Below, one piece after another: positions 53,679 to 61,841 of a stretch of DNA of 64,000 bases; position 1 is the first letter of the stretch; the number at the start of each line of letters is the position of its first letter. Position numbers and translations under genes: made by a program. The DNA is from an uncultured Roseibium sp. (GTDB lineage: Bacteria > Pseudomonadota > Alphaproteobacteria > Rhizobiales > Stappiaceae). Location of the stretch: contig NZ_OY769915.1 in NCBI RefSeq assembly GCF_963669205.1, positions 5,244,001 to 5,308,000 of the forward strand, in the 5' to 3' direction. The notes beneath the pieces are model-generated. The model had not been told where the DNA came from, did not search any database, and saw nothing but the letters and a program-made list of their open reading frames with translations.

Positions 53679-55289
53679 ATGAAAAAACATGCTGTAGCCA
53701 CCTTGAGCACCCTGCCGGACCGCGACCCGCAATACGCACTCGTCGCGGATGTCGATCTTGTGGTCGTCCGCTTCGACGAGGAGGTCTCCGTCTTCTACGG
53801 CCGGTGCCTGCATCGCGGCGCGCTGATGTCGGACGGCTACGTTCAGGGGGACAATCTCATCTGCGGTGTCCATTACTGGGACTACCGTGTCGACAGCGGC
53901 GTTTCCGAATACAACAACTCCGAGGCCCTGCCCAAATTCAAGAGCTGGATCGAAGGGGACGAGGTTCTGGTCGATGAGGACGAGATCGCGGCCTGGGCGA
54001 AGGACAACCCGCAGCCGTTCCAGCGCGACCGGTACCTGGGTCTTTATGCCGACACCAGCCACGGCACGGAGGAAGAACCTTACAACGGACTGATCCAGCA
54101 ATATGCGCGCGACGGTCTGAGCAAGACAGGTCACCATGGCCGCGTCGATGCAATGGGCGTGCCCCGCACCCAGCTGCCCGACTGGGACGACATCCAGATC
54201 CTGACGGCGCAGCTGCAGCGGTTTCCGCTTCTTGACGATGATCCGGTCGGAACCGATGTCGTCATCGGGCCCAACGCCCAAAAGCCGCTCCGCCTGAAGA
54301 TCCCGCTGTTCGTATCCGACATGAGCTTCGGTGCGCTTTCCGAGCCGGCCAAGGTGGCGCTTGCCCGCGGCGCGGAGCTCGCCGGCACCGGGATATGTTC
54401 CGGCGAGGGCGGCATGCTGCCGGAGGAACAGGAAGCCAATTCCCGCTATTTCTATGAACTCGCCTCGGCCCGTTTCGGCTTCGACTGGGAAAAGCTCGAC
54501 CGGGTTCAGGCATTCCACTTCAAGGGCGGTCAGGGCGCCAAGACGGGAACCGGCGGGCACCTGCCGGGGGCCAAGGTCAAGGGAAAGATCGCCGAGGTGC
54601 GCGGCCTGCAGGAAGGCACGGACGCGATCTCGCCGCCCCGTTTCCCGGACTGGACCGACGTCTCCGAGGTCAAGCAATTCGCCGATGAAGTGCGCACACG
54701 GACCGGCGGCATTCCGATCGGTTACAAGCTTTCGGCACAGCATATCGAGAAGGACATCGACGCGGCGCTGGAAATCGGCGTCGACTACATCATTCTCGAT
54801 GGGCGCGGCGGCGGCACCGGCGCGGCACCTATCATTTTCCGTGACAACATCTCCGTCCCGACCATTCCAGCGCTTGCCAGAGCACGCCGCCACCTGGACA
54901 ATTCCGGCCGGTCCGATGTCAGCCTGGTGATCACGGGAGGCCTGCGCAAGCCGGCCGACTTCGTGAAGGCGATGGCGCTCGGTGCGGACGCCATTGCGGT
55001 CTCCAATGCAGCCATGCAGGCCATCGGCTGCATCGCCATGCGTGCCTGCCATACCAACAACTGCCCGGTCGGCATTGCAACGCAGAAGCCGCATCTGGTC
55101 AGCCGCCTGCAGGTCGAAAAATCGGCGCGCCAACTCACGAATTTCTTCGAGGCGTCGGTGGAACTGATGCAGGTTATGGCACGCGCCTGCGGCTATGCGC
55201 ATCTGAACGAATTCAACCCGGACGACCTGACCACCTGGAAGCGGGAAATGTCCGACTTGTCGGGCGTCGCCTATGGCGGTGTTGCCTGA
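53679..55289 (+). CDS. Rieske-domain / glutamate-synthase-like FMN oxidoreductase
   Basis: 536 residues. The N-terminal Rieske [2Fe-2S] domain has Cys43-x-His45 (GRCLHRGALM) and Cys62-x2-His65 (LICGVHYWDY). The C-terminal 360 residues are the GltB-type FMN-binding barrel: SDMSFGALSEPAKVALARG, FHFKGGQGAKTGTGGHLPG, ILDGRGGGTGAAPIIFRDN and the [3Fe-4S] ligands in CIAMRACHTNNCPVG (C-x5-C-x4-C). No glutamine amidotransferase domain is present, so it is not a complete glutamate synthase. Electron flow from the Rieske centre to FMN is likely. It heads a seven-gene operon containing two other Rieske proteins. The substrate is unknown. Confidence 0.87.
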   Translation: MKKHAVATLSTLPDRDPQYALVADVDLVVVRFDEEVSVFYGRCLHRGALMSDGYVQGDNLICGVHYWDYRVDSGVSEYNNSEALPKFKSWIEGDEVLVDEDEIAAWAKDNPQPFQRDRYLGLYADTSHGTEEEPYNGLIQQYARDGLSKTGHHGRVDAMGVPRTQLPDWDDIQILTAQLQRFPLLDDDPVGTDVVIGPNAQKPLRLKIPLFVSDMSFGALSEPAKVALARGAELAGTGICSGEGGMLPEEQEANSRYFYELASARFGFDWEKLDRVQAFHFKGGQGAKTGTGGHLPGAKVKGKIAEVRGLQEGTDAISPPRFPDWTDVSEVKQFADEVRTRTGGIPIGYKLSAQHIEKDIDAALEIGVDYIILDGRGGGTGAAPIIFRDNISVPTIPALARARRHLDNSGRSDVSLVITGGLRKPADFVKAMALGADAIAVSNAAMQAIGCIAMRACHTNNCPVGIATQKPHLVSRLQVEKSARQLTNFFEASVELMQVMARACGYAHLNEFNPDDLTTWKREMSDLSGVAYGGVA

Positions 55290-55319
55290 CCCGGTCAGAA
55301 AGTTTTGAGGGAGACGAAC

Positions 55320-57296
55320 ATGAACACGCAATCGCTTGACTGGATCAGGGTCGGCCACACGGACGATCTGCCCGAAGGCCGCGTGAAAACCGTGACCGCG
55401 CGCACCACCTCCATCTGCCTGTCGCATTTCGACGGCCAGTGGGCGGCCATGGAAAACCACTGCCCGCATCAGCGCGGACCGCTCGGGGAAGGATCAATCG
55501 AAAAGGGCACTGACGGCAAGTGCTGGATCCGTTGCCCGTGGCACGGCTGGGATTTCGATCCACTCACCGGCAAGCCGCCCGGTGGACACGAGGACAGCGG
55601 CCAGCAGATCTACCCGCTCAAGATCGAGAACAACGAGATCTTCGTCGGCCTCGAGGCGGAACCGGAGCACGAGCGCACCGCAACCGATGTCATGGCCGAA
55701 ACCATGGTCAACTGGGGCGTCAAGCGCGTCTTCGGCATGGTCGGTCACTCAAATCTCGGCCTTGCCGATGCCATCCGGCTTCAGGTCAACAAGGGCAAGC
55801 TCGGTTATGTCGGCATCCGTCACGAAGGTGCAGCGGCCTTCGCCGCCTCGGCCTACGGCAAGCTCACAGGCAAGCCGGCCGGCTGCCTGACCATTGCCGG
55901 CCCTGGCGCGACAAACCTGATGACCGGCCTTTGGGACGCCAAGGTTGACCGCGCGCCTGTCCTGGCGCTCACCGGTCAGGTGCAGACCCAGGTCTTCGGC
56001 CCAGGCGCGTTTCAGGACATCGACCTGAAATCCGCTTTCGAAGCCGTTTCCAGGTTTTCCCAGCCTGTCCTGAGCACGTCCAACCACGCCGAACTCATGT
56101 CGCTCGCCCTGAAGACGGCCATCGTCGAGCGCGATGTCGCCAACCTGATTTTCCCCGACGACGTCCAGACTATCCCGAGCGAAATGCCGGCTGGACACCC
56201 GGAAGGCCGTCTTGGCGGAATGGCGATCTCGCCCTCGCCGGACGATCTCGCGAAAGCCGCGGAAATGATCAACGGTGCGAAGCGGCCGACCATCGTGCTC
56301 GGTTACGGTGCCAAGGATGTACGTGACAAGGTCATCGCGCTGGCCGGGAAGATCGGCGCTCCGGTGATGACCACCTTCAAGGGCAAGGGATTGATCCCGG
56401 ACACGCACCCGCTGGCTGCGGGTGTGCTCGGCCGATCCGGCACGCCGATCGCCAGCTGGTTCATGAACGAGGCCGACCTGATCATCTCGCTCGGCTCGTC
56501 CTTTGCCAACCACACCGGGATCGCGCCCTACAAGCCAATCATCCAGGTGGATTTCGAGCGCATGCAGCTCGGCAAGTTCCACCCCGTGACGCTTCCGGTC
56601 TGGGGTGAAATCGGCACCTTCTGCGACCTGATTGCCAGCTCCGTGTCCAAGGCGGCGGATGCCGCCGACCAGAAGGCGGAACTCGTCGAGCGGTGGGCCA
56701 TCTGGCGGCAGGAAAAGGAAACGAGGCTGTCGGAAGATCATGGCGGCGGCATTCATTCCGCGGCCATCTTCAAGGCACTTACGGAACTTTGCCCGGATGA
56801 TGCCATCATCCCCGTCGATGTCGGCAACAACACCTATTCCTTCGGCCGATATTTCGAACCGCGCGGCCAGCGCATCCTGATGTCCGGCTATCTCGGCTCC
56901 ATCGGTTTCAGCCTACCCGCTGCCCTTGGCGCCTGGTGCGCGACACAGGACTTCGAGGAGTACAGGGGCCGCAAGGTCATCTCCATTTCCGGTGATGGCG
57001 GCTTCGGTCAATACGCGATGGAGTTCACCACCGCCGTCAAATACGGGATGAACATTACCCATATCCTGCTCAACAATTCCGAGCTTGGAAAGATCTCCAA
57101 GGAGCAGCGGTCCGGGGAGTGGCCGGTCTGGGAGACCAATCTCACCAACCCTTCCTTCGCCGCCTTCGCCCGTCTCTGCGGCGGTCACGGGCACAGGGTC
57201 ACGGAGGCGTCCGAACTCTCCGACGCCATCGCAAAGGCGATTGCCCATGACGGCCCCTCGCTCGTGGAAATCATCACCGATGCGGATCTGGTGTGA
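55320..57296 (+). CDS. Rieske-TPP enzyme fusion (pyruvate oxidase/acetolactate synthase-like)
   Basis: 658 residues from the ATG at 55320, with GAGGGAG upstream. Residues 1-105 are a Rieske [2Fe-2S] domain (Cys48-x-His50 and Cys72-x2-His75 in RCPWHGWDF). Residues about 120-650 are a complete three-domain TPP enzyme: the catalytic Glu in IRHEGAAAFAASAYGKLTG, the central domain LGYGAKDVRDKVIALAG, and the TPP-Mg site ISISGDGGFGQYAME with LLNNSELGK. It should decarboxylate or cleave a 2-keto acid and pass electrons to its own Rieske cluster instead of flavin. I know no characterised enzyme with this arrangement. Confidence 0.87.
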   Translation: MNTQSLDWIRVGHTDDLPEGRVKTVTARTTSICLSHFDGQWAAMENHCPHQRGPLGEGSIEKGTDGKCWIRCPWHGWDFDPLTGKPPGGHEDSGQQIYPLKIENNEIFVGLEAEPEHERTATDVMAETMVNWGVKRVFGMVGHSNLGLADAIRLQVNKGKLGYVGIRHEGAAAFAASAYGKLTGKPAGCLTIAGPGATNLMTGLWDAKVDRAPVLALTGQVQTQVFGPGAFQDIDLKSAFEAVSRFSQPVLSTSNHAELMSLALKTAIVERDVANLIFPDDVQTIPSEMPAGHPEGRLGGMAISPSPDDLAKAAEMINGAKRPTIVLGYGAKDVRDKVIALAGKIGAPVMTTFKGKGLIPDTHPLAAGVLGRSGTPIASWFMNEADLIISLGSSFANHTGIAPYKPIIQVDFERMQLGKFHPVTLPVWGEIGTFCDLIASSVSKAADAADQKAELVERWAIWRQEKETRLSEDHGGGIHSAAIFKALTELCPDDAIIPVDVGNNTYSFGRYFEPRGQRILMSGYLGSIGFSLPAALGAWCATQDFEEYRGRKVISISGDGGFGQYAMEFTTAVKYGMNITHILLNNSELGKISKEQRSGEWPVWETNLTNPSFAAFARLCGGHGHRVTEASELSDAIAKAIAHDGPSLVEIITDADLV

Positions 57297-57318
57297 CCGG
57301 TATTGCAGCGCGCCAGAA

Positions 57319-57425
57319 CCTCATCCTGAGGAGGGCCGGCAGGCCCATCTCGAAGGGTGGCGACAAAACGCTGGATCAGACCAGCCATCCTTCGAGACAG
57401 CGCTTTGCGCTTCTTCAGGATGAGG
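57319..57425. repeat. 107-bp nested inverted repeat (hairpin element), copy 2
   Basis: Same length and plan as 1269-1375: outer arms CCTCATCCTGAGGA and CTTCAGGATGAGG, inner arms CTCGAAGGGTGG and CCATCCTTCGAGA. It is located between the Rieske-TPP gene and a small membrane-protein gene. A tail resembling the ends of the 132-bp repeats follows (57447-57480, with CTTCAGCCGGGATGACAA). Confidence 0.85.
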
Positions 57426-57503
57426 CTAACGTTACGTGTCGATCCAGGCCTCGCGCTTCGCTTCAGCCGGGATGACAACTTAAGGAAATACGGAGGGCAC
57501 CCG

Positions 57504-57725
57504 TTGCAGACTGCAGAACTACTCCTTGACCTGGGCCGCATCTACCTGATCACGGGCGGGATTGTTGCCGCGCTGTTTCTGGTCATCGGCATCGATCGCG
57601 TGGAACCGTCCGCGCGCGGGTCCTACGCGTTCCGTCCCCTGCTGATACCCGGCATCTGCCTGATCTGGCCGCTGGTCCTGTATCGGTGGATCACCCTTGA
57701 AAAACACGGAGAAGATGCCCGGTGA
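57504..57725 (+). CDS. Small membrane protein in the Rieske operon
   Basis: 73 residues from a TTG at 57504 with GGAGGG six bases upstream. A longer in-frame ORF from 57357 starts inside the repeat element and is not credible. Two hydrophobic segments (YLITGGIVAALFLVIGI and FRPLLIPGICLIWPLVLY). No family recognised. Its stop overlaps the next gene's GTG. Confidence 0.7.
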   Translation: MQTAELLLDLGRIYLITGGIVAALFLVIGIDRVEPSARGSYAFRPLLIPGICLIWPLVLYRWITLEKHGEDAR

Positions 57726-57895
57726 AACGCGCCCATCGCACAGCCCACGCAAGGATCTGGACGGTGCTCGGCATCCTGTTGCCCCTCGCCTTCTTCACGG
57801 TCCTGGCCTTGCGTCAAACACCGCCTGCTGACCGGCCCGCCATTCTGATCGAGGCACCGGCAGGCGACGCAAACGGGACGGAGGCCGCGCAATGA
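57722..57895 (+). CDS. Very small membrane protein (57 residues) in the Rieske operon
   Basis: GTG start at 57722 overlapping the previous stop (GTGA), and a TGA at 57893-57895 overlapping the next ATG. One hydrophobic segment (TVLGILLPLAFFTVLAL) is followed by a polar C-terminus ending in EAAQ. Position and overlaps on both sides argue that it is translated. Confidence 0.68.
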   Translation: MKRAHRTAHARIWTVLGILLPLAFFTVLALRQTPPADRPAILIEAPAGDANGTEAAQ

Positions 57896-58959
57896 GCGTT
57901 CAATACACGCCGGTGATCTGGAACCGGAACAAGATCTTCTATGACGCAGTTCTGCTGATAGCCGTGGCGCTCTATCTCTACATCTACATCCGCGTTGCCC
58001 CCGGCTTCGAGGATGTGACCAAGCCGATTGACGGCGCGACCCTGCGCATGCGTGCCTTCGGCAGTTGTGCCTTCCTCATGCTGACGGTGATCCTCTGCAT
58101 CGGGCCGCTTGCCCGGCTCGACCGCAGGTTCCTGCCGCTTCTTTATAACCGCCGCCATTTCGGTGTCATGACCGCCGGGATTGCCGCCGTGCACGCCAAC
58201 TATGTCCTCGGCTGGTATTACAATTTCGCGCCGACCGACAAGTATGTCGCGCTTCTGTCCTCCAATACGAACTACGGCCAGGTCCTCGGATTTCCGTTCG
58301 AAACGCTCGGCATTGCCGCGCTCCTGATCCTGTTCGTGCTGGCGGCGACCAGCCACGATTTCTGGCTGAGCTTCCTGGGGGCGCCGATCTGGAAAGCGCT
58401 GCACATGTCCATCTATGCGGCCTACGCCTTCGTTGTGCTGCATGTCGCGCTCGGCGCGCTTCAGGGAGCGGGCGATCCGATCTTCACCAGTGTCGTTGCG
58501 GCCAGCGTCGTTCTGGTCTCAGCGCTGCACGTCACCACGGGCCGGATGGAAGCAAGACGCGACCGGGGCGAGGAAACCGCGAAGGCATCGCTCCAGCAAC
58601 AGGGCTGGCTGGTCGCAGGGGAACTCGACGAGATCGACGACGACTGCGCCAAGGTCGTGACCCTGTCGGACGACGAACGCGTTGCCATCTTCAAATATGA
58701 CGGCAAGCTCTCCGCCATCACCAATGCCTGCGCGCACCAGAACGGCCCGCTCGGAGAAGGCAAGGTTCTGTGGGGCTGCATCACCTGTCCCTGGCATGGC
58801 TACCAGTACAATCTGAGCGACGGGCGCGCCCCGGCTCCCTTCACCGAGAAAATTTCCACCTACCGGCTGCAGCTGATCGGGTCGACAATCCTGCTCGACC
58901 CGAACGCCTTGCCGCCCGGCACCCATGTTGACCCTGTCGAGATCGGAGAAGCGGCATGA
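57892..58959 (+). CDS. Ferric-reductase-like transmembrane protein with a C-terminal Rieske domain
   Basis: 355 residues. About six membrane segments (residues 15-215) contain paired histidines His89/His101 and His171/His184, compatible with two b-type haems as in the ferric reductase superfamily. The C-terminal 110 residues are a Rieske domain (Cys280-x-His282, Cys299-x2-His302 in TCPWHGYQYN). It could move electrons across the membrane to or from the soluble Rieske proteins of the operon. Overlaps with both flanking genes are 4 nt. Confidence 0.85.
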   Translation: MSVQYTPVIWNRNKIFYDAVLLIAVALYLYIYIRVAPGFEDVTKPIDGATLRMRAFGSCAFLMLTVILCIGPLARLDRRFLPLLYNRRHFGVMTAGIAAVHANYVLGWYYNFAPTDKYVALLSSNTNYGQVLGFPFETLGIAALLILFVLAATSHDFWLSFLGAPIWKALHMSIYAAYAFVVLHVALGALQGAGDPIFTSVVAASVVLVSALHVTTGRMEARRDRGEETAKASLQQQGWLVAGELDEIDDDCAKVVTLSDDERVAIFKYDGKLSAITNACAHQNGPLGEGKVLWGCITCPWHGYQYNLSDGRAPAPFTEKISTYRLQLIGSTILLDPNALPPGTHVDPVEIGEAA

Positions 58960-59717
58960 GCTGGAGACAGACAAAAGACGCGCCTTTCTATGTCGGTTAT
59001 CTCAACGCCGTACCGAAACCGCTCGTTACCTTCCTCGCGGTCTTCGCGATCTGTTTCACCGGTGGGCTGGGACTTGCGGCGCTCGCCCTGTCCTCCACCC
59101 AGAACGATCCCGGCAGTGGCGGCTTCCAGTGGGGCAACCGCTTTGAGAATGTCGGCATTCTGGAACTGCGCCCCTATCCGGTCCTGAGGGTCGCGGCGGA
59201 TGGAGAATCCGAACCGCGCACCTACATGCTTGCCGGACAGGGCAAACGCGGCGCCTTCAACCAGGCGGAAAAGCACGGTAGCACGCCGGTGACGCTGCGC
59301 GGCGTCCCGGTCAACCGCGGCGACCTCACCATGATCCAGGTCGGCAGGGTCGAGGCCGCCGAGGATGCAGGGACGCCCTTCACGCCGTCCGAGCCGGTAC
59401 CGCTCGGCCGCTGGAAACTGACCGGAGAAATCTGCGACGGCAAATGCTACGCAGGGGCGATGCGGCCGGGACGCGGTCTTGCGCACAAGGCCTGCGCCGA
59501 CCTCTGCCTGACCGGAGGCATACCGCCCGTCTTCGTTTCGTCAGGCCCGGTCGAGAACCGCAACTTCTTCCTGATGGCGGACAAGGACGGCAATCTCCTC
59601 GGCGATGAAATCAAGCCGCTGCTTGCGCTCTACGTCGAACTGGAAGGAGACGTCGAACGCCTCGATGATCTGATGGTCTTCAAGGTCGACCTTGCAAAGG
59701 CGAGGATCCTGAAATGA
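58956..59717 (+). CDS. Membrane-anchored protein with a C-x3-C ... C-x3-C motif
   Basis: 253 residues. A hydrophobic segment at 22-46 (PLVTFLAVFAICFTGGLG) anchors a polar domain. The distinctive cluster GEICDGKCYAGAMRPG then HKACADLCLTGGIPPV contains Cys160, Cys164, His177, Cys180 and Cys184, a possible metal or haem site or two disulfides. I recall similar motifs in unannotated bacterial proteins but know no function. It lies between the haem/Rieske protein and a small membrane protein, with 4-nt overlaps. Confidence 0.75.
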   Translation: MSWRQTKDAPFYVGYLNAVPKPLVTFLAVFAICFTGGLGLAALALSSTQNDPGSGGFQWGNRFENVGILELRPYPVLRVAADGESEPRTYMLAGQGKRGAFNQAEKHGSTPVTLRGVPVNRGDLTMIQVGRVEAAEDAGTPFTPSEPVPLGRWKLTGEICDGKCYAGAMRPGRGLAHKACADLCLTGGIPPVFVSSGPVENRNFFLMADKDGNLLGDEIKPLLALYVELEGDVERLDDLMVFKVDLAKARILK

Positions 59718-59968
59718 GCGAAGACCAAACCCCGAGGCCCGTCTGGCAGACCATCCTGATCTCGCTCGTCCTGACGGTTGCCCTGACGGCGATCGCCTAC
59801 TACGCCTGGATCTACGCCAATATCGGTGTGCGACAGTGGGAATGGACCAAGGGCAGCCTGACAACGGATCTCCGGTTTTTTGTCGGGCTGCTGGTGGTGT
59901 TCGTAGTCCTGACATTCCTCGACAAGATCATCGTATTCGTGAAGTCGAAAATCGGCGGCGGGCACTGA
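59714..59968 (+). CDS. Small membrane protein, last gene of the Rieske operon
   Basis: 84 residues with two hydrophobic segments (TILISLVLTVALTAIAYYAW and FFVGLLVVFVVLTFLDKI). No family recognised. It starts 4 nt inside the previous gene, and the convergent alpha/beta hydrolase gene ends 8 bp later. Confidence 0.72.
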   Translation: MSEDQTPRPVWQTILISLVLTVALTAIAYYAWIYANIGVRQWEWTKGSLTTDLRFFVGLLVVFVVLTFLDKIIVFVKSKIGGGH

Positions 59969-59975
59969 GACAGCT

Positions 59976-60773
59976 TCAGGCCTGCTCGATCAGATCCAAA
60001 AGCAGCGCGTTGAACCTGGCAGGTTCTTCCATGTGCGGCGCATGGCCCGAGCGGTCGAAAAGGTGCAGCTGAAAGTCGGGCACGGTCTCTTCATGCCAGC
60101 GGTGAACGCCCGCCCCATAGAGCTGGCTCCTGTGTCCCGCGACCAGGTGAAACGGCACCGGAAAACCCTCCAGCAGAGGCCGAAAATCCTGCGCGGTGAG
60201 CGAAGCCCACATCGGCTTCAGGAGTTTGGGATCGGCTTTCGCAATTTCCTGCGCCGCCTTTTCCTTCTGCACCTGCCCGACGGGCAAACCGTCCGCGAAC
60301 AGCCGGCTCGCAATCCGTCCGGGCAGCTTCGGCCAGTCCGGAACAATCGCATCGAGGAACACCTGGTTGAGCTCCGCATTGAGCCCGTTCAGCGTTCCGT
60401 TCTGCCAGGCGGACGTGTTCAGCACTTTCGGCGTCATGTCGATCGCAACGAAAGCCGACAATCGATCCGGGCCGTAACGCTCGATCATCGAATAGGCAAC
60501 CAGTGCGCCCATGGACCAGCCGCAGACGATGGCGTCGGTTATGTCCCGTTCCGCCAGCTCGGCATGCACCGCGTCGGCCGCCGCCTCGATCGACAGCGGC
60601 AGGCTGTCGCCGGTCAGCCCGTGACCCGGAAGATCGGGCACGAGGCAGCGCGCATCTCCCTGGAGGCCGTCGATCTGATTGTGAAAGAACTGGCCGGGAC
60701 AGGACCAGCCGTGAATGAGCACCACGGGGCGCCCTGCCCCGCTGTCGCGCATATAAAGTCCCTCGTTGCTCAA
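59976..60773 (-). CDS. Alpha/beta-fold hydrolase
   Basis: 265 residues from a TTG at 60773 overlapping the LivM stop; an ATG at 60752 with GAGGGA upstream is an alternative that loses the first strand. The oxyanion segment is VVLIHGWSCPG, the nucleophile elbow CGWSMGALVAYS (Ser in G-x-S-x-G) and the catalytic His in RSGHAPHMEEPARFN. No signal peptide. It is probably co-transcribed with the branched-chain-type transporter genes and may hydrolyse an imported ester or amide. Confidence 0.85.
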   Translation of the reverse strand: MSNEGLYMRDSGAGRPVVLIHGWSCPGQFFHNQIDGLQGDARCLVPDLPGHGLTGDSLPLSIEAAADAVHAELAERDITDAIVCGWSMGALVAYSMIERYGPDRLSAFVAIDMTPKVLNTSAWQNGTLNGLNAELNQVFLDAIVPDWPKLPGRIASRLFADGLPVGQVQKEKAAQEIAKADPKLLKPMWASLTAQDFRPLLEGFPVPFHLVAGHRSQLYGAGVHRWHEETVPDFQLHLFDRSGHAPHMEEPARFNALLLDLIEQA

Positions 60774-61831
60774 GCACGCCCCGCCCGCAGTCTTCCGACA
60801 ATCCCGCTCGGAAAGAAATAAACCGAGAGGATAAATAGAACACCAAGCCAAAGCAGCCAGCGTTCCGGTGCAACAAGCGTGGAGACAAGCGGCACGGAAC
60901 TTGTCGCCTCTGCCGCGACACCCATCAGGTTCTGAAGATAGGTCTGCGCGAGAATGAACAGCGTCGCTCCGAGAACGGCCCCGTAGAGCGTACCCATCCC
61001 CCCGATCACCACCATCAGCAGGATGTCGATCATGATCTCCATGGAGAGCGTCGTGGCCGGCCCGGTGTAACGCAGCCAGATCGCCAGCAGGGATCCGGCA
61101 AGCGCCGCCATGACGGCGGACAGGACCGTTGCTGTGGTGCGGTACCAGACCACCTTGTAGCCGATCGCCTCGGCCCGGAACGCGTTGTCCCGGACGGCCT
61201 TGAGCGTCCGCCCGAAGGGCGAATTGACGATCCGCAGCATGACCAGGAAAAGCGTCAGTGACGCAAAGAACACGAGATAGTAGGCAAGCAGCTTGCCGTT
61301 GATCCGGACGCCGAAAACCTTCTCCTTGACCAGCTTGAAGGCTGGCGTCAGCTCGCGCGGGATCTTGTAGTTGAGCCCGTCCTCGCCGCCCGTCAGCCAG
61401 GACATCTGCGACACGAAAACCGCGAACGCGCTTGCCACCGCCAGCGTCACCATGGCGAAGAAGATCGCCTTGACGCGCAACGAAAAAAGCCCGATCGCGA
61501 GCGCGAAGACGGCCGCGACAAGCGCTCCGGCAACGGTGCCCCAGGCAAGCGACCAGTAGCTTGGGCCTGACGTACTGAGCGCGAGCGCCGTCCCGTATGC
61601 GCCGATGCCGAAAAACATCGTATGCGCGAAGGAGACGATCCCCGAATAGCCGAGCAACAGGTCATAACTCGCCACCAGCACGATGAAGATGCAGATCCGC
61701 GCCGCGGTCTCCAGCGACTTGGTCCCCGGAAACAGGAAGGGTGCAAAGGCGAGCGAGACCAGAACGGCCAGGAGCAACAGGGTCAGGAGGCCGCTGCGCG
61801 GTGTGTCGCCGGAGAGTAGTCTGGTGAGCAT
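60770..61831 (-). CDS. livM: Branched-chain amino acid ABC transporter permease LivM
   Basis: 353 residues, about 10 hydrophobic segments. GYSGIVSFAHTMFFGIGAYG and the EAA-like region AVRDNAFRAEAIGYKVVWYR match the LivM family. It is one half of the membrane channel of a HAAT-type importer. It is 10 bp downstream of LivH. The substrate may be an amino acid, urea or aromatic acid. Confidence 0.9.
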   Translation of the reverse strand: MLTRLLSGDTPRSGLLTLLLLAVLVSLAFAPFLFPGTKSLETAARICIFIVLVASYDLLLGYSGIVSFAHTMFFGIGAYGTALALSTSGPSYWSLAWGTVAGALVAAVFALAIGLFSLRVKAIFFAMVTLAVASAFAVFVSQMSWLTGGEDGLNYKIPRELTPAFKLVKEKVFGVRINGKLLAYYLVFFASLTLFLVMLRIVNSPFGRTLKAVRDNAFRAEAIGYKVVWYRTTATVLSAVMAALAGSLLAIWLRYTGPATTLSMEIMIDILLMVVIGGMGTLYGAVLGATLFILAQTYLQNLMGVAAEATSSVPLVSTLVAPERWLLWLGVLFILSVYFFPSGIVGRLRAGRA

Positions 61832-61841
61832 GTCCGGTCCC

